In this document: piece by piece, positions 29,148 to 39,977 of the stretch
How positions within the stretch are numbered: the stretch's first letter is position 1
How the letters are laid out: every line of letters begins with the position of its first letter
DNA from: Cellvibrionaceae bacterium
Lineage (GTDB): Bacteria; Pseudomonadota; Gammaproteobacteria; Pseudomonadales; Cellvibrionaceae
NCBI GenBank assembly: GCA_024707385.1
Contig: JANPZW010000004.1
Coordinates: 62,001-126,000 of the forward strand
Length of the DNA stretch: 64,000 nucleotides
Direction: 5' to 3'
The notes under the pieces: model-generated
Databases searched by the model: none
The model's input: only the letters and a program-made list of their open reading frames with translations
What the model was told of the DNA's origin: nothing
Translations under genes and position numbers: made by a program

Positions 29148-30158
29148 TTAGCCAAATTGCTGCAGGAAGTCTTCCACCTTGTCCACCATCTCTGCGGACC
29201 CGAGATAGAGAGCCGTGCGCTGGTGCAGCGAGGAGGGAGAGCAATCCAGTACCCGACTGCCCGCACTGGTGAGGGCTTTGCCACCGGCCTGCTCTGCGAT
29301 GAAAGCCACGGGGTTACATTCGTAAAGCAGGCGCAATTTGCCCTGGGGATAACGGCTTGAGGTGGGGTATAGATACACACCGCCCTGGATCAGATTGCGG
29401 TGAAAATCCGCCACCAGTGAACCTATATAACGCGAGCTGTAGGGGCGGCGCGTGGCCGGGTCCTCCTCCTGACAATATTTAATGTATTTTTTCACACCGT
29501 CGGGAAAGTGGCTGTAAAACCCCTCATTGATGGAATAAATCGCACCGCGCGACGGATAACGCATATTCGGATGGGACAGACAGAAAAGCCCCAACGAGGG
29601 CTCATAGGTAAAGCCATTGACGCCTTGCCCGGTGGAATAGACGAGCATAGTGGAGGAGCCGTAGATAATGTAGCCCGCTGCAGCTTGGGCGCGGCCGGGC
29701 TGGAGAAAATCCTCCAGCGTCACCGGTGTGCCCTCCGGCGTTACGCGGCGGTAAATCGAAAAAATGGTGCCGACAGAGACATTCACATCGATATTCGAGG
29801 AGCCATCGAGCGGGTCGATAAGCACCACATACTTGGCGTGCCGATTTTTCTCGCCGTCAAAGTGAATGAAATTCTCTTCCTCCTCCGACGCCAGACCGCA
29901 GACGACACCGCGCGCGCCCAGCGCGTTTTTAAAGACCTCGTTGGTGAAGACATCCAGCTTCTGTTGGGTTTCTCCATGGCTGTTTACCTCGCCCGCTGGG
30001 CCGGTGATATTGGCCAAGCCGGCCTTGTTCACTTCGCGATTGACGATCTTGGCGGCTAGACACAGGGCGGAAAACAGCGCCGAGAACTCCCCGGAAGCCT
30101 GGGGATAATCCATCTGGCGTTCGAAAATAAATTCGCTGAGGGTGTTGAAGGTTGGCAT
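29148..30158 (-). CDS. fbp: Fructose-1,6-bisphosphatase, class I
   Basis: A 336-residue cytoplasmic enzyme hydrolysing fructose-1,6-bisphosphate to fructose-6-phosphate in gluconeogenesis. Metal-binding acidic motifs are visible in [14 protein letters not shown] and [19 protein letters not shown]. The sugar-phosphate-binding region includes [15 protein letters not shown] and [20 protein letters not shown] chose the ATG at 30158 ([14 protein letters not shown]); upstream residues to 30245 look non-coding. It diverges from the GGDEF-EAL gene. Gluconeogenesis fits growth on pentoses oxidised to 2-oxoglutarate, which bypasses sugar phosphates. Confidence 0.96.
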   Translation of the reverse strand: MPTFNTLSEFIFERQMDYPQASGEFSALFSALCLAAKIVNREVNKAGLANITGPAGEVNSHGETQQKLDVFTNEVFKNALGARGVVCGLASEEEENFIHFDGEKNRHAKYVVLIDPLDGSSNIDVNVSVGTIFSIYRRVTPEGTPVTLEDFLQPGRAQAAAGYIIYGSSTMLVYSTGQGVNGFTYEPSLGLFCLSHPNMRYPSRGAIYSINEGFYSHFPDGVKKYIKYCQEEDPATRRPYSSRYIGSLVADFHRNLIQGGVYLYPTSSRYPQGKLRLLYECNPVAFIAEQAGGKALTSAGSRVLDCSPSSLHQRTALYLGSAEMVDKVEDFLQQFG

Positions 30159-30293
30159 GAGGGGCACCGCCGGCAGGAAGCTGACAAGGATTGCATGAGT
30201 ATACGCGCTGCTGCGCACCTCTAAGGTCTTTTTACTCCTTCGCAATGCCGTTCCGCCCGGCGGGTTTTTTGGCCGGCAGGAGCGGGAGCGGCT

Positions 30294-33200
30294 ATGTTTA
30301 TGGGTACGATCAAAACAATGACGTCAGGTATGAGCGATTCTTGGCCGTGGGTGATGTTCCTGCTGTACATCACTATTGGGTATTTATTGGTGGCGGGCGG
30401 AATGTCGGCGGCGGTGGCAGTGGTGTCGCGCTCTGCCCACAACCGGTTTGCGTACGGGGCTCTGGCCGTTATGGGTTTCAGCGGGGCCGGCTATCAGGTG
30501 GCCTGTGCCTACTATTACCAGACCGCTGCGGAGACTGCCGCGATAACCGCTCTGCTGTGGCAGACCGATTGCGCTTCGCTCATGCTGCTGGCGACGGGCT
30601 TTTATTTCGCGGCGCAGCGCCACCGGGGCCGCCTGCCGGACAATCTTGTGTTCCTTTTGGTTCTCGCCGCGTTGATGTTGGTCGTGGCCAATCGCACCTC
30701 GGCCTTCTCTCTTCATTTTGCCGATATTCCCACGTTACACAAAGAGCCCAGCTCCTGGCAGACAGACCTCAGTGCCCTGCGCGGCAAACCGGGTGGCGGT
30801 GCATTCGTGTGGCACGGGGTCATGTTCTTTCTCCTGGCCTGTTCCGTTTGGTGGAATCATCAGGCGCGCCGCGATATAGGTGCTGCGGTGAGCTTCACCC
30901 AGCTGCTGTTTATCCTGTTGTTGACTGCGTCGGTGGCGGCGAGCTTCGCGCTCGACTTCGGCATCTGGCAAGGCATATACCCGGCAGGTTTTGCTCTCAC
31001 TGCTTTTTTTGCATGGATCACCATCGGAGCATCGGCGGAGGCGGCGCGCAACAGTCGCCAGCTGCAGGTGCGCGAGCGGGAAATGGAGGGCGAGATCCGC
31101 CAGCGGCGCAAGGCGGAGGACAAGCTCGAGCGTTTGTCACAGGTGTTTACCCAGGCGCCCACCGCCACCCACATCATCGATCTCGCCGGCCGGGCGTTGC
31201 AGGTGAACGACGAGAGCGTGCGCCTGTTGCGACGCGATGTCAGTGCGCCGCCCAAGGTTAATTTCCTGGCCGTGCTCGAGCATCTGGGGGTGCCCCGGGC
31301 GCAGGTTCTGGATAGCTTGGCGCAGGGCGAATCGGCGGAGTTTGGTCCCTATTTCTTTGCCGCCGGCATGCCGGTGGACGCGCTCTATCTGGTGCGCGAT
31401 GCCTGGCTCAAGTTCAAGTTGTACCCCATCGTCAACCAGGAGCGCGAGCTGCAGGAAGTGGTGGTGCGGCTGGAGGATGTGTCCGAACGCCAGTTTGTCG
31501 AAAGCGCCATCAAAACCATCTCCATGGCGGTGTCCACGGAAACGGGGCATGTGTTTTTCAATCAGTTGGCGATCCACCTGGCCCGGTTGCTCAACAAGAA
31601 GTACGTCTATATCGGCCTGAAAAAACTGATCGACAAGCAGCTCGTCATCGAAACTCTGGCGGTGGCGGTGGACGGCGAGTTGGTGGGCAACCTTAACTTG
31701 GCTCTGGCGGATTCGCCGTCGGAAAAAGTCCTGTTGCAGGGTGCTTATGCGGTGCCGCGCCAGCTGCAGCGTGAATTTCCCTACAACCCCATACTGCGCG
31801 ACATAGGCGCACAGAGTTTTGTCGGCGCCGCCATGGTGGATGCCGAGCGCAATGCCATAGGTTTGATCGCCGTGCTGGACAACAAGCCGATGGAGCACGT
31901 CAAACAGATGCAGGAGATTGTGAATATTTTCGTCTCCCGCGCCGCCACCGAACTGCACCGCCTTGAAGCGGAACAGCGCATCCGAAAAATGGCGTACGAG
32001 GACGCGCTCACTGGTCTGCCCAACCGGTCCGCCCTAAACGAACATGTGATCAACCTTTTGCAGCGCACCGCAGCGGCAACCGAAGCAGGGGTTGCCGAAG
32101 CAAGGAATAGCGAAGCAGGAGCTGTCGACGCAGTTACACCCGGCGCTTTTATTCAGCTGGACCTGGACCATTTCAAAACTATCAACGATGCCCTCGGCCA
32201 CGACATAGGCGACGACGTTTTGCGCTGTATCGCCCGGCGACTGCGCCAGAACCTCGGCGACAACATCCTGGTGGCGCGGCTGGGCGGTGATGAATTCGCT
32301 GTGGTGATCGATCAGCTGGGCCCGGAGCCGGAAATTGCCCTGGAGCGCTGCACGCAGCAGCTTGTCAGTCTGATGGAGCAGCCGGTACAGGTGGGCGACC
32401 ACCTGCTGGATCTCGGCTGTACCCTCGGTGTGGTGTTGTTTCCGGAATTTGCCGCCACCGCGCTGGATGTATTCCGCAACGCGGATATCGCCTTGAATAA
32501 AGCGAAGAGCTCCGGTCGCGGTGGTTTCCAGCTGTTTACGCCGGAGATGCGCGATTCCGTCAGCCACCGTCTAGCGGTGGAGAATGGATTGCGGGCGGCG
32601 CTGGTGAATCAGGAGCTGCATGTGTTCTATCAGCCGCAGCTCGACGGCGCCGGCAATCTGATGGGCGCGGAGGCGCTGATCCGCTGGCAGCACCCGGAAC
32701 AGGGCTGGATTCCGCCGCTGCAATTCATTCCGGTGGCGGAGGAGAGCGGTCTGATCAACAGCATAGGCCAGTGGATACTCGAAGCCGCGCTGAAGCACCG
32801 CAAGAACTGGGCGGAAAAACGCCTGCCGTTCACCGGGCACCTGTCCATCAACGTATCGCCCTGGCAATTTGCGCGGCCGGACTTTGTCCCCTGCACCATC
32901 GCCGCGGTGGAGCAGCTCCAGATGCCGCCCAGCCATATCACTCTGGAGGTAACCGAAAGCGCGCTGCTGACCGACATAGACGACACCATCGCCAAACTCG
33001 GCCAGCTGCGCCGTTTCGGTGTGACCATCGCGCTCGATGATTTTGGCACGGGTTATTCGTCCCTGGCGTATCTGCGTGATCTGCCGCTGGATATTCTCAA
33101 AATCGACAAGACGTTCGTCGACGCGCTGGAGATCAACGAGCACGAGCCCCTGGTGGAGTCGATGATCGCCATCGGTCGCAATATGGGATTACAAGTGGTG

Positions 33201-33368
33201 GCCGAGGGAGTGGAAACCGCAGTGCAGCTCGAACGCCTGAAAGGCTTAGGTTGCAATGTGTTCCAGGGCTATCTGTTTTCCCGCCCCCTGCCGGAGGCGG
33301 AATTTCAGCAGTGGCTGCGGAGCAACTATAGCGACCTGCAGTCGGTGCCGCGACAGCTGCATTCCTGA
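30294..33368 (+). CDS. Membrane GGDEF-EAL cyclic-di-GMP protein
   Basis: A 1024-residue signalling protein. An N-terminal membrane region of about seven segments covers residues 15-255, followed by a charged coiled-coil ([22 protein letters not shown]), a PAS-like region (285-400) and a GAF-like region (410-560). A GGDEF domain with an intact LGGDEFAVV signature (about 664) and an EAL domain (AEALIRW at about 791, later [10 protein letters not shown]) follow. Both active-site signatures look complete, so it could make and break c-di-GMP, though one activity often dominates. It is a single gene diverging from fbp. A low-complexity Ala/Glu insert near 605 lies in the GGDEF domain. Confidence 0.93.
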   Translation: MFMGTIKTMTSGMSDSWPWVMFLLYITIGYLLVAGGMSAAVAVVSRSAHNRFAYGALAVMGFSGAGYQVACAYYYQTAAETAAITALLWQTDCASLMLLATGFYFAAQRHRGRLPDNLVFLLVLAALMLVVANRTSAFSLHFADIPTLHKEPSSWQTDLSALRGKPGGGAFVWHGVMFFLLACSVWWNHQARRDIGAAVSFTQLLFILLLTASVAASFALDFGIWQGIYPAGFALTAFFAWITIGASAEAARNSRQLQVREREMEGEIRQRRKAEDKLERLSQVFTQAPTATHIIDLAGRALQVNDESVRLLRRDVSAPPKVNFLAVLEHLGVPRAQVLDSLAQGESAEFGPYFFAAGMPVDALYLVRDAWLKFKLYPIVNQERELQEVVVRLEDVSERQFVESAIKTISMAVSTETGHVFFNQLAIHLARLLNKKYVYIGLKKLIDKQLVIETLAVAVDGELVGNLNLALADSPSEKVLLQGAYAVPRQLQREFPYNPILRDIGAQSFVGAAMVDAERNAIGLIAVLDNKPMEHVKQMQEIVNIFVSRAATELHRLEAEQRIRKMAYEDALTGLPNRSALNEHVINLLQRTAAATEAGVAEARNSEAGAVDAVTPGAFIQLDLDHFKTINDALGHDIGDDVLRCIARRLRQNLGDNILVARLGGDEFAVVIDQLGPEPEIALERCTQQLVSLMEQPVQVGDHLLDLGCTLGVVLFPEFAATALDVFRNADIALNKAKSSGRGGFQLFTPEMRDSVSHRLAVENGLRAALVNQELHVFYQPQLDGAGNLMGAEALIRWQHPEQGWIPPLQFIPVAEESGLINSIGQWILEAALKHRKNWAEKRLPFTGHLSINVSPWQFARPDFVPCTIAAVEQLQMPPSHITLEVTESALLTDIDDTIAKLGQLRRFGVTIALDDFGTGYSSLAYLRDLPLDILKIDKTFVDALEINEHEPLVESMIAIGRNMGLQVVAEGVETAVQLERLKGLGCNVFQGYLFSRPLPEAEFQQWLRSNYSDLQSVPRQLHS

Positions 33369-33374
33369 AGTCCG

Positions 33375-33866
33375 TTATTTGTGTTTGAGCTTGAGATCCA
33401 GATAGCCCATGGCGAACGCAGAGGCGACAAAGGTGACATGCAGCACCGTATACCAGTAGATATGCGTTTCTTCGGTATTGGTCACATTCATGAACACTTT
33501 GAGCAGGTGGATGGAGGATATGGCCACTATGGAGGCGGCGATTTTGCCCTTCAGCGATGAGGAGTCCATCTTGCCGAGCCAGTTCAGCTTTTCTTTTTCC
33601 CCATCCAGGTCGAGCTGGGAGACGAAATTTTCATAGCCGCTCATCATCACCATCACGATCAGCCCGCCCACCATCGCCAGGTCGATCAACGTCAATATGC
33701 TGAGGATCATTTTGGCTTCGCTCATGTGAAAAACCCCGAGGAGCAGATACACCGACTCCTGAAAGAATTTGATGATCAGAGCGAGCAGTGCGACGGCGAG
33801 GCCGAGGTAGATAGGAGCGAGCAACCAGCGGGCGCGGTAGAGGGATTGTTCGATGAGTTTTTCCAT
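33375..33866 (-). CDS. UPF0114 (YqhA-like) inner membrane protein
   Basis: A 163-residue protein with four predicted membrane segments ([70 protein letters not shown]). The pattern around [13 protein letters not shown] matches the UPF0114/YqhA family, whose length it also shares. The function of the family is not established. It converges on the GGDEF-EAL gene, with six bases between the stops. Confidence 0.88.
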   Translation of the reverse strand: MEKLIEQSLYRARWLLAPIYLGLAVALLALIIKFFQESVYLLLGVFHMSEAKMILSILTLIDLAMVGGLIVMVMMSGYENFVSQLDLDGEKEKLNWLGKMDSSSLKGKIAASIVAISSIHLLKVFMNVTNTEETHIYWYTVLHVTFVASAFAMGYLDLKLKHK

Positions 33867-33958
33867 GGGAGCTGTACTTCAGGGAAAAGGCGCCAGGGCG
33901 CGGGAGCGCGGATTTTAGAGTCCCGCAGGGCGGAGTTCAAACGGTTCCGCAGCGCAGT

Positions 33959-34769
33959 TCAGATATCGCTGTTGTACAGCTCCACCTGCAAACTCGGCCT
34001 TTTTCCCTCCTCCGCCTCGCGTGAGTAGAAGGTCACCTGGGCGCGGCCGGAGGTGCGTTGCAGGCGCATTTCCAGCGTGATCTGCCGCAGATTGGCCTCC
34101 ATCAGCTTCTGCACCAGTGGCAGGGCGTCGATCTCATAATTTTTCTCATTGTCATCGTCGCTGCCCGGCACTGCGATACCGGGCAGATTGCGCACGGCGG
34201 CGGGGGTGTAATTGCTCGAATTGAAGAAGCGCCTCCCAGGTGGCGGTCTTCTCGTCGAAATTGTTGTGCACGGGCTTCAGATAGAAGGCGTTGTCGCCGC
34301 CTTTGCTGGAGTGGCCGGCGGCCTGTTGGCTCACGCCCTGGCCGTACAGGGTGTCATCGGTATTGGCGTACAGCAGGAGGGTGGCGCGGAGGATTTTCTT
34401 TTGCGGATTGCGATGCAGCTCCTCCAACAGCGGGCCCACCTCAAAACGCATCACGCTGACGTTCTGATAACTGGAGCCGCTCTGACTCCACTGACCCGCC
34501 GATAGGGCGGTGGAAAGGCCCAAGGGTTCGCGCTGGTTTTGCCGCAACAAGGCGTCGGCCTCGGGCAGAAAAATGAACTGGTTGCCGTTTTGCTGGGTGA
34601 TCAGCGGTGTGTCGTCCACGCGTTTGGCCTGCTCGTTGGCGTAGCGTTTGTCGCTGAAGTGGACCTGACCTTTGGCGTCCACCCATTTGTAGATTTCCGC
34701 CCGGCCGGTCAGCGGCAGGGCCATAACGAGGATCCAGAACAGCCAGCGCCTGGATGCGGGCATCACCAT
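33959..34769 (-). CDS. DUF4124 protein with DNRLRE-like C-terminal region (frameshifted)
   Basis: A 269-residue exported protein once one extra base around 34224-34231 is removed, restoring W-E-A-F-F-N-S-S-N-Y. The signal peptide ends at TGRA. A DUF4124 motif follows (EIYKWVDAKGQVHFSDKRY). The rest (VSVMRFEVGPLLEELHRNP, ILRATLLLYANTDD, LEMRLQRTSGRAQVTFYSRE) resembles DNRLRE-like beta-rich regions that describe surface-protein stalk modules. Its role is unknown, probably periplasmic. It stands between the UPF0114 gene and the divergent hydroxylase. Start 34769 or 34763. Confidence 0.68.
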
Positions 34770-34936
34770 AAAAAGCTTCCCGTAGGAGTTGAGCCTATTG
34801 TCGCAGTGTAGCGCGGCTTCGAACTCCTGACTGACGACAGGTTCAAGTTCACACAATCGTCGGATTACGTGTGTTTACGTATTAACGAGCGCGGGCCGTG
34901 TTTTCACAATGAGTACCATTGTGAGAGGCAACACCT

Positions 34937-35826
34937 ATGGATGAAGTAGTCCTGCAACTGGTCAACACCACCAGGCACATGATCGAGGTGGTCGGCACCG
35001 TGGTGATTCCCGCGCAGATTTTGCTATTGATGCTGATCCGGCGGCGGGTTTTTCAGTCGGAAATATTCGTCAATCTCGCCTGTGGCGGAGCCATTTTTCT
35101 TTTATACCGGATCTGGAATCTCGGGTTCGGTTTTCACGTGGCGCATTTAACCCACGCTTACGCCGTGCTGGATTGGCGCGGGCAGGTGCCGGATGCGGTT
35201 TGGTTTATCGCCCACGTATTGGTGGGCGATTTATGTTTTTATCTGTTCCACCGCCTGGCGCACACGCGGATATTTTTTCTGCTCGATCACTCGGTGCATC
35301 ATTCGTCCACGGAATTGAACTACACCACCAATTTGCGGGTCAGTGTTTTCTCCCCGGTTTATTCCTGGTGGCCTTTGTTGCTGCCAGTGCTTCTTGGTTT
35401 CGATCCTGTACTGCTATTCGCCTGTTTTGGTTTGGCGAATGCAGTACCTTTTTTCTCCACAACGAACACATCAAAAAATTGGGCTGGCTGGAAATTCTCT
35501 TCAACACACCGTCACATCACCGCGTCCATCACGCCAGCAATCCCTGTTATATCGATAAAAATTTTGGCGGCATGCTGATTATCTGGGATCGCCTTTTCGG
35601 CACCTATGCAGATGAAGTTGAACCCGTCACCTTTGGCGTGCGCCACTGGCAGCCGTCGGGCAATCCCCTCAAAGTCATGTTTCGCGGCTGGTGGGAGTTG
35701 GCGCTGCCGTTGTGCAGGCTGTGCCAGCGCGCTGGCGAGAAGCTGGATCTCTCCCGGCTTGGCCAATTCCCGCCCGCCGCGCTAAACAGCCCGCGCAAAT
35801 TTTGGAATAAAAATCTGCAAAACTGA
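34937..35826 (+). CDS. Fatty acid hydroxylase/sterol desaturase family protein (frameshifted)
   Basis: A membrane di-iron hydroxylase-family protein. Histidine boxes are FHRLAH, HHSS within HSVHHSS, and HHRVHH, the last beyond the frameshift. Hydrophobic segments flank them (VVIPAQILLLMLI, NLACGGAIFLLYRIW, WWPLLLPVLLGFD). Adding one T to the six-T run at 35449-35454 joins the frames as A-V-P-F-F-L-H-N-E-H and gives 296 residues, the usual family length. The substrate could be a lipid or carotenoid. It diverges from the DUF4124 gene and is not obviously part of an operon. Confidence 0.85.
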
Positions 35827-36156
35827 CAAAATTTTGCAGTCCTCGCCAATCTGCGGCCCGCTGGCCGCCGCTGTTGGGAAATAAATCCCGCCGAAGTCAC
35901 GCTGCTGCCGCCAAAAAAGAATTGGCAGCCATATTGCACATCTATCCGCGCGACCACTCTGAATTTCGCCGAGGTATGGCGATATAAAAAAATTAGGGGA
36001 AGGGTGATGGAAGATTGCATCGCGCAGGTAAAGCCGATTTTGGTATTGCACCGTCGGCGGCGCCGCTTGATAAGGCCACCACTGATGCCGCCGAAGGCGC
36101 AACTGGAGTTGCGTCTTGGTTTGCTGCAATTCTGGCGACAAGCGCAATTGCGCCAC
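35782..36156 (-). CDS. Hypothetical protein, uncertain
   Basis: A 124-residue reading frame with a coding-like composition (VAQLRLSPELQQTK, RRHQWWPYQAAPP). The frame stays open upstream to about 36177 and reads I-T-P-F-D-S-R-L-D-V-A-Q, but no ATG is present, so the start at the GTG is only a guess or the gene is broken. It overlaps the 3' end of the hydroxylase on the other strand by 45 bases. No family is recognised. The remaining 36157-36288 stretch shows only AT-rich sequence. Confidence 0.3.
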   Translation of the reverse strand: MAQLRLSPELQQTKTQLQLRLRRHQWWPYQAAPPTVQYQNRLYLRDAIFHHPSPNFFISPYLGEIQSGRADRCAIWLPILFWRQQRDFGGIYFPTAAASGPQIGEDCKILSVLQIFIPKFARAV

Positions 36157-36288
36157 ATCCAGGCGCGAATCGAATGGCGTAATAAATTAAATCGTTATCT
36201 TGTTCCTTAAAACTTTCCTTGTTTCTCAGCGCTAATTTTTTGTCGCTAATGTTTTTGTAGCTAATGTTTTTTGCCCTAATTTTTCGCG

Positions 36289-37644
36289 CTACAAAACGCC
36301 CGCCCTTTTAATTTCCCAATAACTGTTGGCCAATGCCGGTGCCAACTCCTTTGCCAGACAATCCACCGCGTAGGTACCGCCCTGTTGCAGTTTGCGATGG
36401 GCGGCGGCGCGTTGCTGCAGATAAGTGACGGTGCCGGCGTAAGTGGCGGCCTGATCGAGGGTTTGGATCGGCTCGTGCAACGTCTGGTCGAGAACGGCTT
36501 CGCGAATATTCGCCACCAGGACAAGGTGGCGTTTCTGCAATAGCTTCACCGCCATCACCAGTTCGTCGATTTCCTCATCACGGGAATTGGTGACGATCAC
36601 CACCAGCGAGCGCTTGCGCTGTAATTGCGAGAGCTTTTCCGCCGCGGCGAGATAATCCGGCGCGCGGTTGCCCACCTGCAGATCGTAGAGGCCGTTGAGA
36701 ATCACCCGCACCCGGTCCGCGCCTTTTTGCGGGCTGATCCAGCGCTCGCTGTTGCCGAAGCTCATCACGCCGACGCTGTCGCCCTGGCGCAGGGCTATGT
36801 AGCTCACCAGGATGCTGGCGTTGAGGGCGTGGTCGAAATGGTCTAGATCGTCGTCCTTGGCGCGCATGCGGCGGCCGCTGTCGATCAGCAGAATCACGTT
36901 CTGATCGCGCTCGTCCTGATATTCCTTGGAGATCAGCTGCTGGCGATAAGACGACGCCTTCCAGCTGATCTGGCGCAGACTGTCGCCCTGGCGGTATTCG
37001 CGCAGCTGATGGAAGTCCAGCCCCTGGCCGCGGCGGTTCTTCTGCCTTATGCCGAGCTCGCTGGTGTGGTTTTCCGCTGCGAGTATGGTGTAGGCGGCAA
37101 TAGCCGCGAAATTCGGATACACCTTGGCGAGGCTGGCCTCGGCCACCTTGTAGGACAGGCTGCCGAAGCCGAGTGGGGTGGGCACCCGCAGGTGGCAGTG
37201 CTCAAGGGTGAGAGGGCCGCGCTGCAGCGCGCGCAGGCGATAACTGACTTGGGTGGTCTGTTGCGGTTGCAGCGGCGCCCGCTGATGCACCTGCTCACCT
37301 ATCACGTCGCTGGTGACACCGTCGAAAATCTCCACGGTGATGGGGTAGCGAAATTGGTGATGCAGCGTCAACTTCACCTCGCTCCACTGATTCAACGCCA
37401 AGCCGCCCGCCAGTTGGCGCTCCACTCGGATTGCAGGCTGGCTGCGGCTGGCGGCGAAATCCAATAGCACCAGCAGCGCGAAAATCCCGGTGGCGAGCGT
37501 TAAACCCGTCTGTACCCAGCTTGCGCCGAACGCCGGCCACCAGTAGCCCAGCAGTGGCGCTGCCAATGCCGCCAACCCCAGGCACAGAACCACCGCCAGG
37601 GTTTTGCGGCTCGGGCGCCAGCGTTTGCGGGACAATTCACTCAC
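36289..37644 (-). CDS. DUF58 domain protein
   Basis: A 451-residue membrane-anchored protein. Two hydrophobic segments lie near residues 17-62. The DUF58 signature HQLREYRQGDSLRQISWKAS is near 230, followed by a von Willebrand A-like fold (NVILLIDSGRRM, VVIVTNSRDEE). It ends the six-gene operon with MoxR, DUF4350, DUF4129, SpoIIM-like and RDD proteins, three bases behind MoxR. MoxR/DUF58 pairs are widely conserved and thought to act in maturation or assembly of envelope or metal-containing complexes; the specific target here is unknown. Confidence 0.92.
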   Translation of the reverse strand: MSELSRKRWRPSRKTLAVVLCLGLAALAAPLLGYWWPAFGASWVQTGLTLATGIFALLVLLDFAASRSQPAIRVERQLAGGLALNQWSEVKLTLHHQFRYPITVEIFDGVTSDVIGEQVHQRAPLQPQQTTQVSYRLRALQRGPLTLEHCHLRVPTPLGFGSLSYKVAEASLAKVYPNFAAIAAYTILAAENHTSELGIRQKNRRGQGLDFHQLREYRQGDSLRQISWKASSYRQQLISKEYQDERDQNVILLIDSGRRMRAKDDDLDHFDHALNASILVSYIALRQGDSVGVMSFGNSERWISPQKGADRVRVILNGLYDLQVGNRAPDYLAAAEKLSQLQRKRSLVVIVTNSRDEEIDELVMAVKLLQKRHLVLVANIREAVLDQTLHEPIQTLDQAATYAGTVTYLQQRAAAHRKLQQGGTYAVDCLAKELAPALANSYWEIKRAGVL

Positions 37645-37647
37645 GGG

Positions 37648-38664
37648 TTATCGCCGCGGCGCCGCGATGCTCTGACAGATTTCGCTGAGCACCTTGTCAA
37701 TGGAAACCCCCTCGATCTCCAGCTCCGCCGCCAGTTGCAGGCGGTGGCGCAGCGCCGGCAACACCACCGCCTTTACGTCGTCCGGCGTCACGTAGCGATT
37801 GTTGTTCATCAGCGCGTAGGCGCGCGCGCAGTTGAGCATGGCGATGCTGGCGCGCGGCCCGGCACCGCGGGAGACGCCGGGCCAATCCCGGGTGGCGCGG
37901 GCGATCTTGACGATGTATTCGACAATCGCCGGGTCGACGGTGATCTGCTGGGCGATCTTTTGCAGGCTGAGCACGTGGGCGGGCTTGAGCAGTGGGCGCA
38001 CCGCTGGTTTGTCCTCGGCGCCGCCGTTGCAGATCTGCCGCAGCATGTTTTCCTCGTCGCGCTGCTCGGGATAGTGGATCAGCACTTTCAACATAAAGCG
38101 ATCCAACTCCGCCTCCGGCAGCGGGTAGGTGCCCTCCTGTTCGATGGGGTTTTGCGTCGCCAGCACCATAAAGGGCGCATCGACGGAGTAGGAGTTGCCT
38201 TCGATGGTGATCTGCCCCTCCTGCATCACCTCCAGCAGCGCTGCCTGGGTTTTGGCCGGGGCGCGGTTGATTTCATCGGCGAGCAGCAGGTTGGTGAAAG
38301 CCGGGCCTTGGCGGATTTCGAATTCCTGAGTTTTCATGTTGAACATGGCGTGGCCGGTGACATCGCTCGGCATTAGGTCCGGGGTGAACTGGATGCGCGC
38401 AAAACGCCCGCCAAAACATTGCGCCAGAGTGCGTACCAGCAGGGTTTTGCCCAGGCCTGGAACGCCTTCGATCAACACATGGCCCCGGGCGATCAGCGCC
38501 ATCAGTACCTGTTCCACCACCGCCTCCTGACCGACCAGGACTTTGCCGATCTCCTGCCGCAGGGTCTGCACCAGGTTATAGGCTTGGTCGAAGACTCCAC
38601 TGCTGCCGCTCTCCGGCTCGGAGGCGGAGGCAGGGGTTTCCCAGTTGCCGGGTAGATCACTCAT
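37648..38664 (-). CDS. MoxR-family AAA+ ATPase
   Basis: A 338-residue ATPase. Walker A is GVPGLGKT, Walker B LLADEINRA, sensor 1 ATQNPIEQEG; the lid helix region is GPRASIAMLNCARAYAL. It probably works as a chaperone-like ATPase with the DUF58/VWA protein encoded next. Its ATG overlaps the DUF4350 stop by four bases, showing tight translational coupling. The MoxR subfamily is clear; the client is not. Confidence 0.95.
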   Translation of the reverse strand: MSDLPGNWETPASASEPESGSSGVFDQAYNLVQTLRQEIGKVLVGQEAVVEQVLMALIARGHVLIEGVPGLGKTLLVRTLAQCFGGRFARIQFTPDLMPSDVTGHAMFNMKTQEFEIRQGPAFTNLLLADEINRAPAKTQAALLEVMQEGQITIEGNSYSVDAPFMVLATQNPIEQEGTYPLPEAELDRFMLKVLIHYPEQRDEENMLRQICNGGAEDKPAVRPLLKPAHVLSLQKIAQQITVDPAIVEYIVKIARATRDWPGVSRGAGPRASIAMLNCARAYALMNNNRYVTPDDVKAVVLPALRHRLQLAAELEIEGVSIDKVLSEICQSIAAPRR

Positions 38665-39977
38665 AGAACATTCCTTAAGTGTTGAAGACGTTGCATCGCG
38701 TCGATAAAAATCGGCTCCTGCAGAGGCAGAGGGCGGTAGAGGGCTAACTCCACGTCAGCGCTTTTCATGCCGCTCACCTTGACCACGCTGGTGATCTGCT
38801 CGTCGCGGGAGAGATGGATAAAACCCGGCTGGCGCAAACGCAGTTTGTGCAGAATCTCCTCCCGTAGGGGCGATATAAGCGCATCTTTGCCCTGCGCGCG
38901 GATAAGGAACTGGGCGCTTGCCTGTATGTGGTCGAGAAACTGGCGCCGGCCAGTGATGGGGCGCTCAAGCACCGGGCCGAAACGCGGCACCTTGTGCCAG
39001 AGCCACAACGCCAGGGCACAGAGCAGGGCGATGCAGCCGAGCGCCGAGAGCTGCCAGAGGTGGCGCCAGAAACTCGGGCTGTCGGCATTGAGCACCAGCC
39101 AGACCTTGTCGCTGTCGCCCAGGATCTGCCAGAGGATATAGGCGTTGTCCTGGCAGTGGATATAGGTGTTGCTGAGGGCATTCATTGACGGCAGGGCGTA
39201 GAGATGGCCGGTGCCGACCGCCTGATGTACCAGAAACAGTTTGTCCTTGTGACTGGCCAGAACACGGGCCTGGGAGTCGAGATCGGCGAACGAGGTGCCG
39301 GAGACAAATTCCATGTTCAGCTCGCCGTCCAGATACTGATCCAGGGCAACCGGCAAGGTCACGCGCTCCAGAGTGCACAGACCGCGGCTTTCGGCTGCTT
39401 CCTCTTCCTCACTTTTTTCGGCTGAATTTTCCTCAGCGGACTTTTCCTCAGCGGACTTTTCCTCGGAGGGCTTTTCTTCGGAGGGGACAGGCGGGGGTGC
39501 CTTGTCTTCTTTTTCTCCGTCCTCGTCTTCTTCCAGATCCGACCAAGTGGTGCCCGTCAGGGTGAGGCTGAGGCGATCCAGCAGCGGGTCGCTGTCCAGT
39601 GCCGTCATGTCGAAATAGGGATTGTCCACGGCCACCAACAGGCGGCCGCCGTCTTCCAGCCAGCGCCAGAGTCGATCCACCTGGTTTTCCCGCAGGCTGC
39701 GGCCGGTGTTCAACAGCACGAGTGTGTCGTTGGCGCCTACCGGGGTATCGGCAAAGCGCAGTCGCTCCAGGCCGGCAAAGCCGCGCACCATTCCCACCGT
39801 CTGGCCGCGTTGTTCCAGCAGGCGCTGCAGGGCGAGCACCGGGTTGCGGCGCGCCTCGGCGGAGGGGCCGAGGTCGATCTCCTTCTCCTCCCATTCCAGG
39901 GTGAAATACCAGATGCCCATAAGCAGGCAGAAAAGGACGACAAGGATTTGCGGCAGGCGGGCGCGGATCTCAGCCAT
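38661..39977 (-). CDS. DUF4350 membrane protein
   Basis: A 438-residue protein. Membrane segments are PQILVVLFCLLMGIWYF near the start and LGCIALLCALALWLWHK near 315, with a periplasmic DUF4350 domain between (GANDTLVLLNTGRSL, DGGRLLVAVDNPYF). An acidic repeat of S-A-E-E-K units, encoded by 15-bp tandem repeats, interrupts the domain near residue 180. The start at 39977 overlaps the DUF4129 stop by eight bases; longer versions look non-coding. DUF4350 proteins routinely sit with MoxR and DUF58. Confidence 0.88.
   Translation of the reverse strand: MAEIRARLPQILVVLFCLLMGIWYFTLEWEEKEIDLGPSAEARRNPVLALQRLLEQRGQTVGMVRGFAGLERLRFADTPVGANDTLVLLNTGRSLRENQVDRLWRWLEDGGRLLVAVDNPYFDMTALDSDPLLDRLSLTLTGTTWSDLEEDEDGEKEDKAPPPVPSEEKPSEEKSAEEKSAEENSAEKSEEEEAAESRGLCTLERVTLPVALDQYLDGELNMEFVSGTSFADLDSQARVLASHKDKLFLVHQAVGTGHLYALPSMNALSNTYIHCQDNAYILWQILGDSDKVWLVLNADSPSFWRHLWQLSALGCIALLCALALWLWHKVPRFGPVLERPITGRRQFLDHIQASAQFLIRAQGKDALISPLREEILHKLRLRQPGFIHLSRDEQITSVVKVSGMKSADVELALYRPLPLQEPIFIDAMQRLQHLRNVL
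39412..39486. repeat. 15-bp tandem repeats inside the DUF4350 gene
   Basis: Several units of TTTTCCTCAGCGGAC and close variants encode a glutamate-serine repeat in the loop of the DUF4350 domain. Such repeats can vary in number between strains. Confidence 0.75.
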
